NCBI RefSeq assembly: GCF_020859565.1
Contig: NZ_JAJHUO010000004.1
Location: 277,842-341,841, forward strand
DNA: 64,000 nt
Direction of reading: 5' to 3'
Source: Saccharothrix luteola
Lineage (GTDB): Bacteria; Actinomycetota; Actinomycetes; Mycobacteriales; Pseudonocardiaceae
A program made the position numbers and the translations under genes. Positions 1 through 9,203 of this stretch are shown here, piece by piece. Positions within the stretch are counted from its first letter, which is position 1; every line of letters starts with the position of its first letter. The notes below the pieces were generated by a model. The model worked only from the letters and a program-made list of their open reading frames with translations, was not told the DNA's origin and did no database searches.

Positions 1-362
1 AGCCTCGGCCCGCCCGCCGACATCAGCGCCGACAGCTCGAACTCCGCGCCGACCGCCTCGGACGTGGACGTGGTCGTGCCGTTGTCCGGGTCGGCGACCG
101 CGGTGGTGCACGACGACGTGCCCGCGCCGAACCGGACGCCCGTGCGGCTCACCGCCTCGGACTTGTTCGACGTCGTGCCGTCGACCGCGCACGGCGCCAG
201 CGGCGCGACGGTGACCCGAGTGCCCGCCTTGGTGAACTCGGCGGAGCCGACGGACGCCACCCCCGCCGGGTTGGCCGCCGACGCCGGTGGCGCGGCGGTG
301 ACCAGGCCGAGCACCAGCGCCGCGGTCACGGCGCCCACCCGGCGCGCTCCGTTCTGCTTCAT
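1..362 (-). CDS. Secreted surface protein, N-terminal part only
   Basis: The gene runs off the left edge of the window, so only the first 120 codons are visible. The ATG at 362-360 has a GGAGGG ribosome site seven bases upstream. The product starts with a basic MKQNGARR segment, a hydrophobic run at about residues 9-24 and an ASA cleavage motif near residue 29, so it is a Sec-exported protein. The mature part is rich in Thr, Ser and Ala and has two cysteines near residues 59 and 82. Its style resembles the choice-of-anchor P protein at 1639-2415, but the family cannot be settled from this fragment. No function is claimed. Confidence 0.75.
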   Translation of the reverse strand, partial: MKQNGARRVGAVTAALVLGLVTAAPPASAANPAGVASVGSAEFTKAGTRVTVAPLAPCAVDGTTSNKSEAVSRTGVRFGAGTSSCTTAVADPDNGTTTSTSEAVGAEFELSALMSAGGPR

Positions 363-487
363 CGTGTCGCCCTCCTGCTATTCGCGGTCGTGAGGACTAT
401 CGAACTCCGGCGGACACGACCCGATGATCTCGCGCGTACATCACCCGCTAGAGGAAAACCGATACCTGTTCGAGTGACAGAACGCGG

Positions 488-1642
488 TCAGCACGGAATG
501 CGCACCGGCAGCGACGCGCCGGCGAAATCACTCGGCAGACCGACGAGCCGCTCCAACGCGCCGCGCACCCGGATCGCCGCGCGGCCGTCGCCGAACGGGT
601 TGCGCCCCCGCGGCAGCCGCAGCCGCGCGCCGAGCACCCAGCCCGCCTCGGCGATGATCCGGATCGGGTCGGTGCCGACCAGCCACGCCCCGCCCGCCTC
701 CACCGCGGACACCCGCTCGGTCGTGTCCCGCAGCACCAGCACCGGCACGCCGAACGTGGGCGCCTCCTCCTGGATGCCGCCGGAGTCGGTGAGCACGAGC
801 GCGGACCGGCGCAGCGCGCGCACGAGGTCCGAGTAGTCCAACGGCCCGGTCACCACGATCCGCTCGTGCCCGCCGAGCAGGGCCCGTGCCGCCGCACGCA
901 CCCGCGGGTCCGAGTGCACGGGCAGCAGCACGCGCACGTCGGGGTGCCGGTCGGCGATCGCCCGCACGGCGTGCAGCACCCGCGTCAACGGCTTGCCCCA
1001 CGACTCGCGCCGGTGCACCGTGACCAGCACCAGGCGTTCGGAGCGCTCGTCGAGCACGGTTTCGAGCACCGCGAGGTCGGCGTCGCGGGCGGGCAGGTCG
1101 GCGGCGGCGATTCGCTGCACGGCGTCGACAACGGTGTTGCCGGTGACCACGATCCGGCGGTCCGCCAGGCCCTCTCGGACGAGCGCGGCGGCGTCGTCGT
1201 CGGTCGGCGCGAGGTGCAGGGTGGCGATCCGGGCGATCATCCGCCGGGCGCCCTCCTCGGGGAACGGCCCGGCGGTGCCCGGGCCGGCTTCGAGGTGCGC
1301 GACCGGGATGCCGCGCCAGAACGCGGCGAGCGCGCCGGCCAGCGCGGTGGTGGTGTCGCCCGGCACGAGGACGACGGCCGGGTCGCGACCGCGCAGCATG
1401 CGGTCGAACTCCGCGACCAGGCGGGCCGGCAGTTCGTCCCGGCCGCCGGTGGCCCGCGGCACGTCCAGGTCGACGTCCACGAGCAGGCCGAACGAGCTCA
1501 GCACCTGCTCGACCACGCCGTTGCGCTGTCCACTGTGGATGATCACGGGCCGGAGCACCGGGTGGTCGGCGAGCGCCAGCGCCACCGGCGCGACCTTCAC
1601 CGCTTCGGATCGGGTGCCCGCGAGCAGCACGACTTCCTTCAC
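488..1642 (-). CDS. UDP-N-acetylglucosamine 2-epimerase (non-hydrolysing) family protein
   Basis: A 384-residue protein of the WecB/MnaA family, which interconverts UDP-GlcNAc and UDP-ManNAc for surface polysaccharides in the cytosol. Seen: GTRSEAVKVAPV at the N-terminus, VPGDTTT near residue 97, HLEAG, PFPEE, VHRRES and the C-terminal SGGIQEEAP and LRDTTERVSAVEAG blocks. The catalytic Asp, both Glu and the His of the family are kept. Odd points: the usual GTRPEA is GTRSEA, HxGQH is HSGQR, and the normal AGLRTG loop is replaced by AGPGTAG and is shorter. The GTG start at 1642 has an AAGGGAG site and forms a GTGA overlap with the stop of the upstream surface-protein gene, so the two are translationally coupled. 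Strict 2-epimerase activity is likely but not certain. Confidence 0.85.
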   Translation of the reverse strand: MKEVVLLAGTRSEAVKVAPVALALADHPVLRPVIIHSGQRNGVVEQVLSSFGLLVDVDLDVPRATGGRDELPARLVAEFDRMLRGRDPAVVLVPGDTTTALAGALAAFWRGIPVAHLEAGPGTAGPFPEEGARRMIARIATLHLAPTDDDAAALVREGLADRRIVVTGNTVVDAVQRIAAADLPARDADLAVLETVLDERSERLVLVTVHRRESWGKPLTRVLHAVRAIADRHPDVRVLLPVHSDPRVRAAARALLGGHERIVVTGPLDYSDLVRALRRSALVLTDSGGIQEEAPTFGVPVLVLRDTTERVSAVEAGGAWLVGTDPIRIIAEAGWVLGARLRLPRGRNPFGDGRAAIRVRGALERLVGLPSDFAGASLPVRIPC

Positions 1643-2415
1643 CTTGCTCCCTTCACAGCGGTGCGGACGGGCGCGGGTTCGTGTCGGCGGCGCAACGCCG
1701 CGGCGCCCACGGGCACGCCGAACAGGGCGAGCAGGCCGAGCCCGACGCACAGTCCGGCGCCGGACGCCATCGGGATCGGCAGACCGGCCGGACCGCAGGT
1801 GACGGACGAGAGCACCAGGTCACCGGTGCCCGGCGCGCCGCCGCCCAGGGTCACGTGGACGGCGTTGACGGTGAGGCTGCCGTCGGCGTTGCGCACCTGC
1901 TCGTTGAACACCACCTCCGCGCCGGGGAGGCCGACGTCGATCGTGGTGTCGGGCGCGGGTCGCGCGTCGACCTCACCGAGCCCGCCGAGGTCCAGACCGA
2001 CGAGGTCGGTCCTGCCCACCACGCCCTTCTGGGTGGCCGCGCACTCGGCTCCGACCAGTTCGGCGGACACGCCGCCGGTCGCGGTCGGGAGCAGGTCGAG
2101 CCGGACGTCGGCGGTGCTCGCCCGGGAGCCGACGCCGCCGGTCTTGTCGTCGCGCGACGTGGACGCGCTGATCACACCGGTCTTCAGGGTGTTCGGCAGG
2201 TCCACGCCCGCGAACGTGGCGGTGGTGGGGCCGTTCGCGTCGGCGGCGGCGAAGGGGCCGGCGGACACCGCGGCACGGCCCGGCAGCGACAGGTCGACCC
2301 TCGCGCCGTCGGCCGAGGCGTCCCCGGGCGCCGCCGAGGCCGGTGTGGCTCCGACGACCAGCGCCGCGGCGGCGAGCCCGGCAGCCGCGGCGTGACGCGT
2401 CACTGGCACACGCAT
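1639..2415 (-). CDS. Choice-of-anchor P-like secreted membrane-anchored protein
   Basis: A 258-residue exported protein. The ATG at 2415 is chosen over an upstream in-frame start because an AAAGGGG site lies just before it. It has a signal peptide (about residues 1-27, ending TPASA), a Gly/Ala/Val-rich beta domain with two cysteines (AECAAT and VTCGP), and a C-terminal membrane helix at about 218-240 followed by RRRHE. It therefore stays anchored with its domain outside. The layout fits the actinobacterial choice-of-anchor P proteins; their function is unknown. Its stop overlaps the epimerase start by four bases, which suggests that its making is tied to surface sugar supply. A promoter-like WhiG/FliA match lies upstream (2455-2481). 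Confidence 0.65.
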   Translation of the reverse strand: MRVPVTRHAAAAGLAAAALVVGATPASAAPGDASADGARVDLSLPGRAAVSAGPFAAADANGPTTATFAGVDLPNTLKTGVISASTSRDDKTGGVGSRASTADVRLDLLPTATGGVSAELVGAECAATQKGVVGRTDLVGLDLGGLGEVDARPAPDTTIDVGLPGAEVVFNEQVRNADGSLTVNAVHVTLGGGAPGTGDLVLSSVTCGPAGLPIPMASGAGLCVGLGLLALFGVPVGAAALRRRHEPAPVRTAVKGAR

Positions 2416-2454
2416 GGGACCCCTTTCACGAAACGTCCGGTCGGGCAAATGCCC

Positions 2455-2481
2455 CTATCGGCGTTCCTCCCGCCGCATTGA
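2455..2481 (-). promoter_or_regulatory. WhiG/FliA-type promoter candidate
   Basis: Read on the minus strand, this is TCAA, 15 bases, then GCCGATAG. The known WhiG/FliA consensus is TAAA, 15 bases, GCCGATAA, so 10 of 12 positions match with exact spacing. A transcript would start about 33 bases before the 2415 start codon and include its ribosome site. Sigma-factor use is inferred. Confidence 0.45.
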
Positions 2482-2643
2482 GGGTTGCTGACCGTAAAGA
2501 GGGACAACCGCCACTCGAACCGCCCAATCACCGCCACTGAACGTGGGCGAACAGCCCGAAAGCACTTCGCGTTTTCACTCGTTCCGGGGGTGAGGTTCGC
2601 CGTATGCACACCCGATGACCACCAAGCAGCCCTAATCGGGCGA

Positions 2644-2659
2644 TCCCTCGATCGAGGGA
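2644..2659. repeat. Perfect 16-bp palindrome
   Basis: TCCCTCGATCGAGGGA reads the same on both strands. It lies in the middle of the gap between two divergent genes, so it may be an operator. It is 14/16 identical to a sequence at 12121-12136 upstream of a LAxTG gene, which may be chance. Confidence 0.4.
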
Positions 2660-2750
2660 AGGCCTCAGGCAGCTCGGCCCGACGGTGAGCGCGTCGGCGG
2701 GACGGCCGCACACCACTGGCACGTCGGCTCGTCCCGCGTGAGATGGCCAA

Positions 2751-2771
2751 CTTTGTAGAGCTTCGACAAAG
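2751..2771. promoter_or_regulatory. Imperfect palindrome upstream of bioY, candidate operator
   Basis: Arms CTTTGT and ACAAAG flank a centre in which GA and TC also pair; 16 of 21 positions are symmetric. It sits about 22 bases before a TAACCT -10-like hexamer and 59 bases before the bioY start, a plausible position for a regulator site. It is unlike the corynebacterial BioQ site, so the regulator is unknown. Confidence 0.4.
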
Positions 2772-2829
2772 ACCGAACGAGTGATCGCCGGTTAACCTCC
2801 CGGTGAGTCGATCCTCTGGGAGGTCCCAA

Positions 2830-3405
2830 GTGTCCGTCCTCGCCGTTCCCGGCCGTCGCGCGGTGCTCGCCGACCTGGTCCCGGGCGCTCTCGCGCGTGA
2901 CATCGCCCTGGTCGTCGCGGGCGCCGGGTTGACCGGCCTGGCCGCCCAGGTCGCGCTGCCGGTGCCGGGCAGCCCCGTGCCGCTGACCGGCCAGACGTTC
3001 GCCGCCCTGCTGGTGGGCGCGGCGCTCGGGTGGCAGCGCGGTGGCGCGTCGATGGTCCTGTACCTGATCGCCGGCGTGGCCGGTGTGCCGTGGTTCCAGG
3101 GCGGATCGTCGGGCACGCCCGCGTCGCTCGGGTACGTGGTCGGGTTCGTGTTCGCCGGCGCGCTGGTCGGCCACCTCGCCGCCCGCGGCGGTGACCGGAC
3201 GCCGTTGCGGACCGTCGGCACGATGGCGGTGGGCAACCTGGCGATCTACGCGTGCGGCGTGCCGTGGCTGATGGCCGCGGCGGGCGTCGGCTTCGGCAAG
3301 GCGTTGCAGCTGGGCGTGACGCCGTTCCTGCTGGGCGACGCGCTGAAGATCGCCCTGGCCGCCGGTCTCCTGCCCGCGACCTGGGCCCTGGTCAACCGCA
3401 AGTAA
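2830..3405 (+). CDS. bioY: BioY-type biotin transporter substrate-binding component
   Basis: A 191-residue integral membrane protein of the BioY family, the biotin-binding S-component of an energy-coupling factor importer. The GTG at 2830 is chosen because GGGAGG lies seven bases before it; an upstream in-frame GTG at 2803 lacks such a site. Family blocks are clear: PLTGQTFAALLVGAALGWQRG, AGVAGVPWFQGG and a C-terminal FLLGDALKIALAAGL, within about six hydrophobic segments. No ecfA or ecfT genes adjoin it, so it must share them from elsewhere or act alone, as some BioY proteins can. Its stop is followed at once by the first 22-bp repeat array. A candidate operator lies at 2751-2771. Confidence 0.92.
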   Translation: MSVLAVPGRRAVLADLVPGALARDIALVVAGAGLTGLAAQVALPVPGSPVPLTGQTFAALLVGAALGWQRGGASMVLYLIAGVAGVPWFQGGSSGTPASLGYVVGFVFAGALVGHLAARGGDRTPLRTVGTMAVGNLAIYACGVPWLMAAAGVGFGKALQLGVTPFLLGDALKIALAAGLLPATWALVNRK

Positions 3406-3411
3406 CCGCGC

Positions 3412-3512
3412 GAGTCCTACGTCCAGGACGCGCGAGTCCTACGTCCGGAACACGCGTGTCCTACGTTCGGAACACGCGTGTCCTACGTTCGGAACACCCG
3501 AGTTCAACGCTC
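3412..3512 (+). repeat. 22-bp-period intergenic repeat array, five cores
   Basis: Five 13-bp cores start at 3412, 3434, 3456, 3478 and 3500, exactly 22 bp apart and separated by 9-bp linkers. The core variants in order are GAGTCCTACGTCC twice, GTGTCCTACGTTC twice and GAGTTCAACGCTC once. The array starts six bases after the bioY stop codon. The same order of variants, inverted, occurs on the far side of dinG. See the findings for the family. Confidence 0.9.
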
Positions 3513-3556
3513 GGGACGCGTTGGGGTGTCCGGCCCGCGGTGACGGGGTGGGCGGG

Positions 3557-3562
3557 TACGGT
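3557..3562 (+). promoter_or_regulatory. -10 element TACGGT, leaderless start of dinG
   Basis: TACGGT ends seven bases before the GTG at 3570, and no ribosome site is visible. This is the usual geometry of an actinobacterial leaderless transcript. The start point itself is inferred. Confidence 0.45.
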
Positions 3563-3569
3563 CTTCGCC

Positions 3570-5597
3570 GTGCCCGCCACCACCGCGATCCCCGACACCA
3601 GGACGTTGCTCGCCGTTGCCGTGGAGGCGGTGGGCGGCGCCGAACGCCAGGGCCAGGTCGACATGGCGGAGGCCGTCGAGCGGTCGATCCGGACCGGCGA
3701 GCACCTGGCCGTCCAGGCGGGCACCGGCACGGGCAAGTCGCTGGCCTACCTGGTGCCCGCGCTGCGGCACGCGGTGGCCGAGGAGACGACGGTCGTCATC
3801 TCCACCGCCACCATCGCGCTGCAACGCCAGCTCGTGGACCGCGACCTGCCCCGGCTCGCCAAGGCGTTGCGCAAGGAGCTGGGGCGCGAGCCGAGGTTCG
3901 CGATCCTCAAGGGTCGGCGCAACTACCTGTGCATGCACCGCCTGCACACGGGAGCACCGGACGAGCCGGAGGACGCGGGCCTGTTCGACCCGTTCGCGGT
4001 GTCCAAGATGGGCCGGGAGATCAAGCGCCTGCACGAGTGGTCGTCCGAGACCGAGACCGGTGACCGGGACGAGCTCGTGCCGGGCGTCACGGACCAGGCG
4101 TGGCGACAGGTCTCGGTGACCGCGCGCGAGTGCCTCGGCGTGAACAAGTGCCCGATCGGCGTGGACTGCTTCGCCGAGAAGGCCCGGGCCGAGGCGGGCA
4201 AGGCGGACGTCGTGGTGACCAACCACGCGATGCTCGCCGTGGACGCGCTGGAGGGCTACCAGGTCCTGCCCGACCACGACGTCGTGGTGATCGACGAGGC
4301 GCACGACCTGGTCGACCGCGTCACGTCGGTGGCGACGGAGGAGCTGAGCGCGTCCCTGGTCGCCACGGCCGCGCGGCGCTGCGGGCGGCTGATCGACCAG
4401 ACCGTGGCCGACCGGATGGCCGAGGCGAGCGACGGCCTGGCGATGATCCTGGAGGAGGTGCCGGCCGGTCGGCTGGACAGCCTGCCGCAGGCGTTGGCCG
4501 GTGCGTTGCGGGCGACCAAGGACGCGGCGCACGCGTGCATCACGTCGTTGGGGCCGGAGCGCAAGGAGGACGTGGACGGCGCCACGTCGCGCAAGTTGGC
4601 GATGTCGCTGCTGGACGACGTGCACGACTGCGCCACGCGGATCCTGGAGGCGTTCGACTCCGACCACGACGTGGTCTGGGTGTCCGGTGATTTCGCCGAC
4701 CGCAACAAGCCGCCGTCGTTGCGGGTCGCGCCGTTGGGCGTGGGCGGGTTGCTGCGGGAGCGGCTGTTCGGGAAGCGGACCACGGTCCTGACCTCGGCGA
4801 CGTTGACGTTGGGCGGCACGTTCGACACGTTGGCGCGGCAGTGGGGGCTGCCGGCGGCGTCGGGGGTGCGGAAGGCCGAGGGGACGGCGACGGACAAGGA
4901 GCCGCCGTCGGACCTGAGCGCGCCGCGGTGGAGCGGGCTGGACGTCGGCTCGCCGTTCTCGCACGGGAGCGCCGGGATCCTGTACGTGGCGCGGCACCTG
5001 CCCCCGCCGGGGCGCGACGGGCTGCCACCGTCCTATGTGGACGAGATCGAGGGTCTGGTCAACGCGGCGGGCGGGCGCACGTTGGGGCTGTTCTCGTCGA
5101 TGCGTGCGGCGAAGGCGGCGGCGGAGGCGTTGCGGGACAAGGTGGACTACCCCGTGCTGTGCCAGGGTGACGACGCCACGGGGCAGTTGGTGAAGCGGTT
5201 CGCCGAGGACGCGCAGACGTGCCTGTTCGGCACGTTGTCGTTGTGGCAGGGCGTGGACGTGCCGGGGCCGGCGCTGTCGCTGGTGGTGATGGACCGCATC
5301 CCGTTCCCGCGGCCGGACGACCCGTTGGCGTCGGCGCGGCAGAAGGCGGTGGAGTCGCGCGGCGGCAACGGTTTCCTCACCGTGGCGGCTACTCACGCGG
5401 CGCTGTTGCTGGCGCAGGGGGCCGGGCGGCTGCTGCGTTCGATGAACGACAAGGGCGTGGTGGCGATCCTCGACCCGCGCCTGGCGACGGCCCGTTACGG
5501 CGGGTTCCTGCGCGCCTCGCTGCCGCCGTTCTGGACGACGTACGACCCGGAGGTCGTGCGGGCGGCGCTCAAGCGGCTCGACGCGGCGAACAACTGA
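3570..5597 (+). CDS. dinG: DinG/YoaA-type ATP-dependent DNA helicase with Fe-S domain
   Basis: A 675-residue superfamily 2 helicase of the XPD/DinG group, acting on DNA in repair or recombination. Seen in order: Walker A GTGTGKS near residue 51; four cysteines of the Fe-S domain (NYLC, RECLG, NKCPIG, DCF, about residues 121-200); the DEAH box VIDEAHDLVD near 241; and C-terminal helicase motifs including LWQGVDVPG and the arginine-rich QGAGRLLRS. The GTG at 3570 is chosen because the protein then begins just before the conserved helicase region and a TACGGT element sits seven bases upstream. Length is normal for the YoaA/DinG class. It is flanked by two inverted 22-bp repeat arrays, so it looks like a cassette inside a palindromic element. 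Confidence 0.93.
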   Translation: MPATTAIPDTRTLLAVAVEAVGGAERQGQVDMAEAVERSIRTGEHLAVQAGTGTGKSLAYLVPALRHAVAEETTVVISTATIALQRQLVDRDLPRLAKALRKELGREPRFAILKGRRNYLCMHRLHTGAPDEPEDAGLFDPFAVSKMGREIKRLHEWSSETETGDRDELVPGVTDQAWRQVSVTARECLGVNKCPIGVDCFAEKARAEAGKADVVVTNHAMLAVDALEGYQVLPDHDVVVIDEAHDLVDRVTSVATEELSASLVATAARRCGRLIDQTVADRMAEASDGLAMILEEVPAGRLDSLPQALAGALRATKDAAHACITSLGPERKEDVDGATSRKLAMSLLDDVHDCATRILEAFDSDHDVVWVSGDFADRNKPPSLRVAPLGVGGLLRERLFGKRTTVLTSATLTLGGTFDTLARQWGLPAASGVRKAEGTATDKEPPSDLSAPRWSGLDVGSPFSHGSAGILYVARHLPPPGRDGLPPSYVDEIEGLVNAAGGRTLGLFSSMRAAKAAAEALRDKVDYPVLCQGDDATGQLVKRFAEDAQTCLFGTLSLWQGVDVPGPALSLVVMDRIPFPRPDDPLASARQKAVESRGGNGFLTVAATHAALLLAQGAGRLLRSMNDKGVVAILDPRLATARYGGFLRASLPPFWTTYDPEVVRAALKRLDAANN

Positions 5598-5623
5598 CGC
5601 CGTTTCCGCAGGTCGCGTGTTCT

Positions 5624-5724
5624 GAGCGTTGAACTCGGGGGTCCTGAACGTAGGACACGCGGGTCCTGAACGTAGGACACGCGGGACGCGAACGTAGGAC
5701 TCACGCGACGTGGAGGTAGGACTC
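5624..5724 (-). repeat. 22-bp-period intergenic repeat array, five cores, inverted
   Basis: Five cores start at 5624, 5646, 5668, 5690 and 5712 in the opposite orientation to the array at 3412. Read on the minus strand, the variants are GAGTCCTACCTCC, GAGTCCTACGTTC, GTGTCCTACGTTC twice and GAGTTCAACGCTC. This is the same order as on the other side of dinG, so the GAGTTCAACGCTC unit is innermost on both sides. The array lies between the convergent dinG and phospholipase D genes and ends eight bases before the latter's stop codon. Confidence 0.9.
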
Positions 5725-5732
5725 TCGCGGGG

Positions 5733-7142
5733 TCAGCCGTCGACGAGCAGGCCGCGGAGGGGACCTTGGAGGCGGCCGGCGCGGCGGGAGACGCCCGGGA
5801 GGGCGGTCAGGCGGTGCTTGCCCGGGGCGGTCAGGGTGGGGCGCCAGAGGCGGTCGACGACGTCGTGGGCGGGGCCGGTGACGTCGGACAGCGGGCGTTG
5901 CAGGTGTTCGGACCAGAGGCGCAGCCGGGTGTCGCGCGCGACATCGGGGTCGTCGGTGACGACGTTGACCTCGGTGTCGTTGAACAGGGAGTGCTCGTTC
6001 AGGTTGGCCGAGCCGATGCTCAGCCAGCGGTCGTCCACGATGGCCAGTTTGGCGTGCACGTAGACCGACGAGGACGTCGCGCCGTCGTGCGAGGACAGGG
6101 TGGCGGCGACCAGGCGGTGGTTGCCGTCGTCGGCGTCCAGCAGACGTCCCAGCTGGCCGCGGGTGGTGTCGGCGCCGTTGCTCGGCTTGCGCGGCAGCAC
6201 GAGGACCGTGCGGAAGTCCGGGTGGGGCGGGTTGCGGAGCTTGTCGATCAGGACCTCGGTGATCTCGGGTGACCAGAGGAACTGGTTCTCGAGGTAGATC
6301 AGGCTCCTCGCCGCGCGCAGGGCGCGGAGGTAGGAGTCGAGCAGGCTGAACTCGCCGCGGGCCGCGAAGTCGTAGGTGCGCTCCGGGATCGTCCGCACGA
6401 GCTGGGCCGAGGACGGGCCGGCGGGCGCGGGCGGCGTCGCCGCGGGCAGCTGCTCGCCGGCGATCTCCTGCCAACGACTGCGGAAGTGGTCGGCCACGTC
6501 CGCGACGATCGGCCCGTGCAGGCGCGTCCCGATGTCGTGCCAGCCCAGCGGTTCACGGGGCGGGTGCTCGGCGGTGTCGTGGCGGTCGCCCTCCACCGCG
6601 GTCAGGTCCATGCCCCCGACGAACGCCACCTCGTCGTCCACCACGACGATCTTCTCGTGGTGGCAGTGCAGCGTCCGCTCCCGCGCGTCGATCTCGCACC
6701 GGACCGCGCTGTCGCGCGTGAACTCGCGCTGCGCCGCCAGCACGCGCTTGCGGGTCGGCTCGAACATCGGCACCGGCGGCCCCGCCCACAGCAGCACGCG
6801 CACCGGCACCCGGGACGCGGCCGACGCCAGCAGCTCGCGCAACGTCGGCGAGCCCGGTTCACGGGTCAGCCGGAAGTCCGGGCTCGCGCACCACCCGGCC
6901 AGGTGCACCGACCGGCGTGCCGACGAGATCGCCGACGCGATGGCGGGCAGCACCTCGTGCCCGTCCACCAGCACCTCGACCCGGTTGCCGGTCCGCACCG
7001 GCCGTCGCGGCGTCCACCAGCCGGCCTCCGAGCCGAAGGCCGAACCCCACCCCAGTTTGCGCAACCGTCTCGCGTGGTGCGCGCACAGCAAGCTCTCCAG
7101 CCCGTCACCGAGCTTGGCGTCCAGCACGTCCAACAGGCCCAC
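5733..7142 (-). CDS. Phospholipase D family protein (cardiolipin synthase-like)
   Basis: About 469 residues with two HKD catalytic motifs: HHEKIVVVDD near residue 160 and VHAKLAIVDD near 363, each followed by the usual GG/GSxN segment (FVGGMDL, IGSANLN). The family hydrolyses or transfers phosphodiester head groups of phospholipids; the two-HKD layout fits cardiolipin synthase or phospholipase D. There is no clear signal peptide or strong membrane helix, so it probably acts at the inner membrane face. The start is uncertain: GTG at 7142 is the first in-frame start after the upstream pth2-like stop, but it has no good ribosome site. It follows serB and the Pth2 gene on the same strand and is probably co-transcribed with them. 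Its stop abuts a repeat array. Confidence 0.8.
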   Translation of the reverse strand: MGLLDVLDAKLGDGLESLLCAHHARRLRKLGWGSAFGSEAGWWTPRRPVRTGNRVEVLVDGHEVLPAIASAISSARRSVHLAGWCASPDFRLTREPGSPTLRELLASAASRVPVRVLLWAGPPVPMFEPTRKRVLAAQREFTRDSAVRCEIDARERTLHCHHEKIVVVDDEVAFVGGMDLTAVEGDRHDTAEHPPREPLGWHDIGTRLHGPIVADVADHFRSRWQEIAGEQLPAATPPAPAGPSSAQLVRTIPERTYDFAARGEFSLLDSYLRALRAARSLIYLENQFLWSPEITEVLIDKLRNPPHPDFRTVLVLPRKPSNGADTTRGQLGRLLDADDGNHRLVAATLSSHDGATSSSVYVHAKLAIVDDRWLSIGSANLNEHSLFNDTEVNVVTDDPDVARDTRLRLWSEHLQRPLSDVTGPAHDVVDRLWRPTLTAPGKHRLTALPGVSRRAGRLQGPLRGLLVDG

Positions 7143-7167
7143 GCCGGGGATGGTTACCGCAAATCGG

Positions 7168-9107
<1,940 letters not shown>

Positions 9108-9123
9108 CTATGCCAGACAGCGA

Positions 9124-9174
9124 CGAGCCCCGAGACCGCGGTCCGAGGGATCGGACGCTGGTCGTCGGGGCTCG
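9124..9174 (-). terminator. Terminator hairpin after ctaD
   Basis: CGAGCCCCGA at 9124-9133 pairs with TCGGGGCTCG at 9165-9174, and an inner GTCCGA/TCGGAC stem lengthens the structure. It lies 30 bases past the ctaD stop and before serB on the same strand, so it separates the two transcripts. No U-run follows, as is common at high GC. Confidence 0.75.
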
Positions 9175-9203
9175 CCGTTGAACCTGCGCTCAGGTTACAA
9201 GCG

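Larger units (their letters stand above)
2416..2829. other. Intergenic region between surface-protein gene and bioY
   Basis: This 414-base divergent gap holds a WhiG-like promoter for the minus-strand gene (2455-2481), a perfect 16-bp palindrome (2644-2659), a 21-bp imperfect palindrome near bioY (2751-2771) and a TAACCT -10-like element at 2793-2798. Short open frames here, such as 2485-2688, lack ribosome sites and recognisable protein features, and I do not regard them as genes. Confidence 0.6.

Noticed and set aside
2485-2722. Small open frames between the surface-protein gene and bioY
   Set aside because: They overlap each other on both strands, lack ribosome sites and show composition like random high-GC frames.
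3405-3570. LexA box controlling dinG
   Set aside because: GTTCGGAAC-like strings here belong to the 22-bp repeat; none has the TCGAAC, four bases, GTTCGA layout.
3412-5724. Repeat arrays as a CRISPR
   Set aside because: The cores are 13 bp with 9-bp linkers that are themselves similar, there are no unique 30-base spacers, the orientation flips and no cas genes are present.
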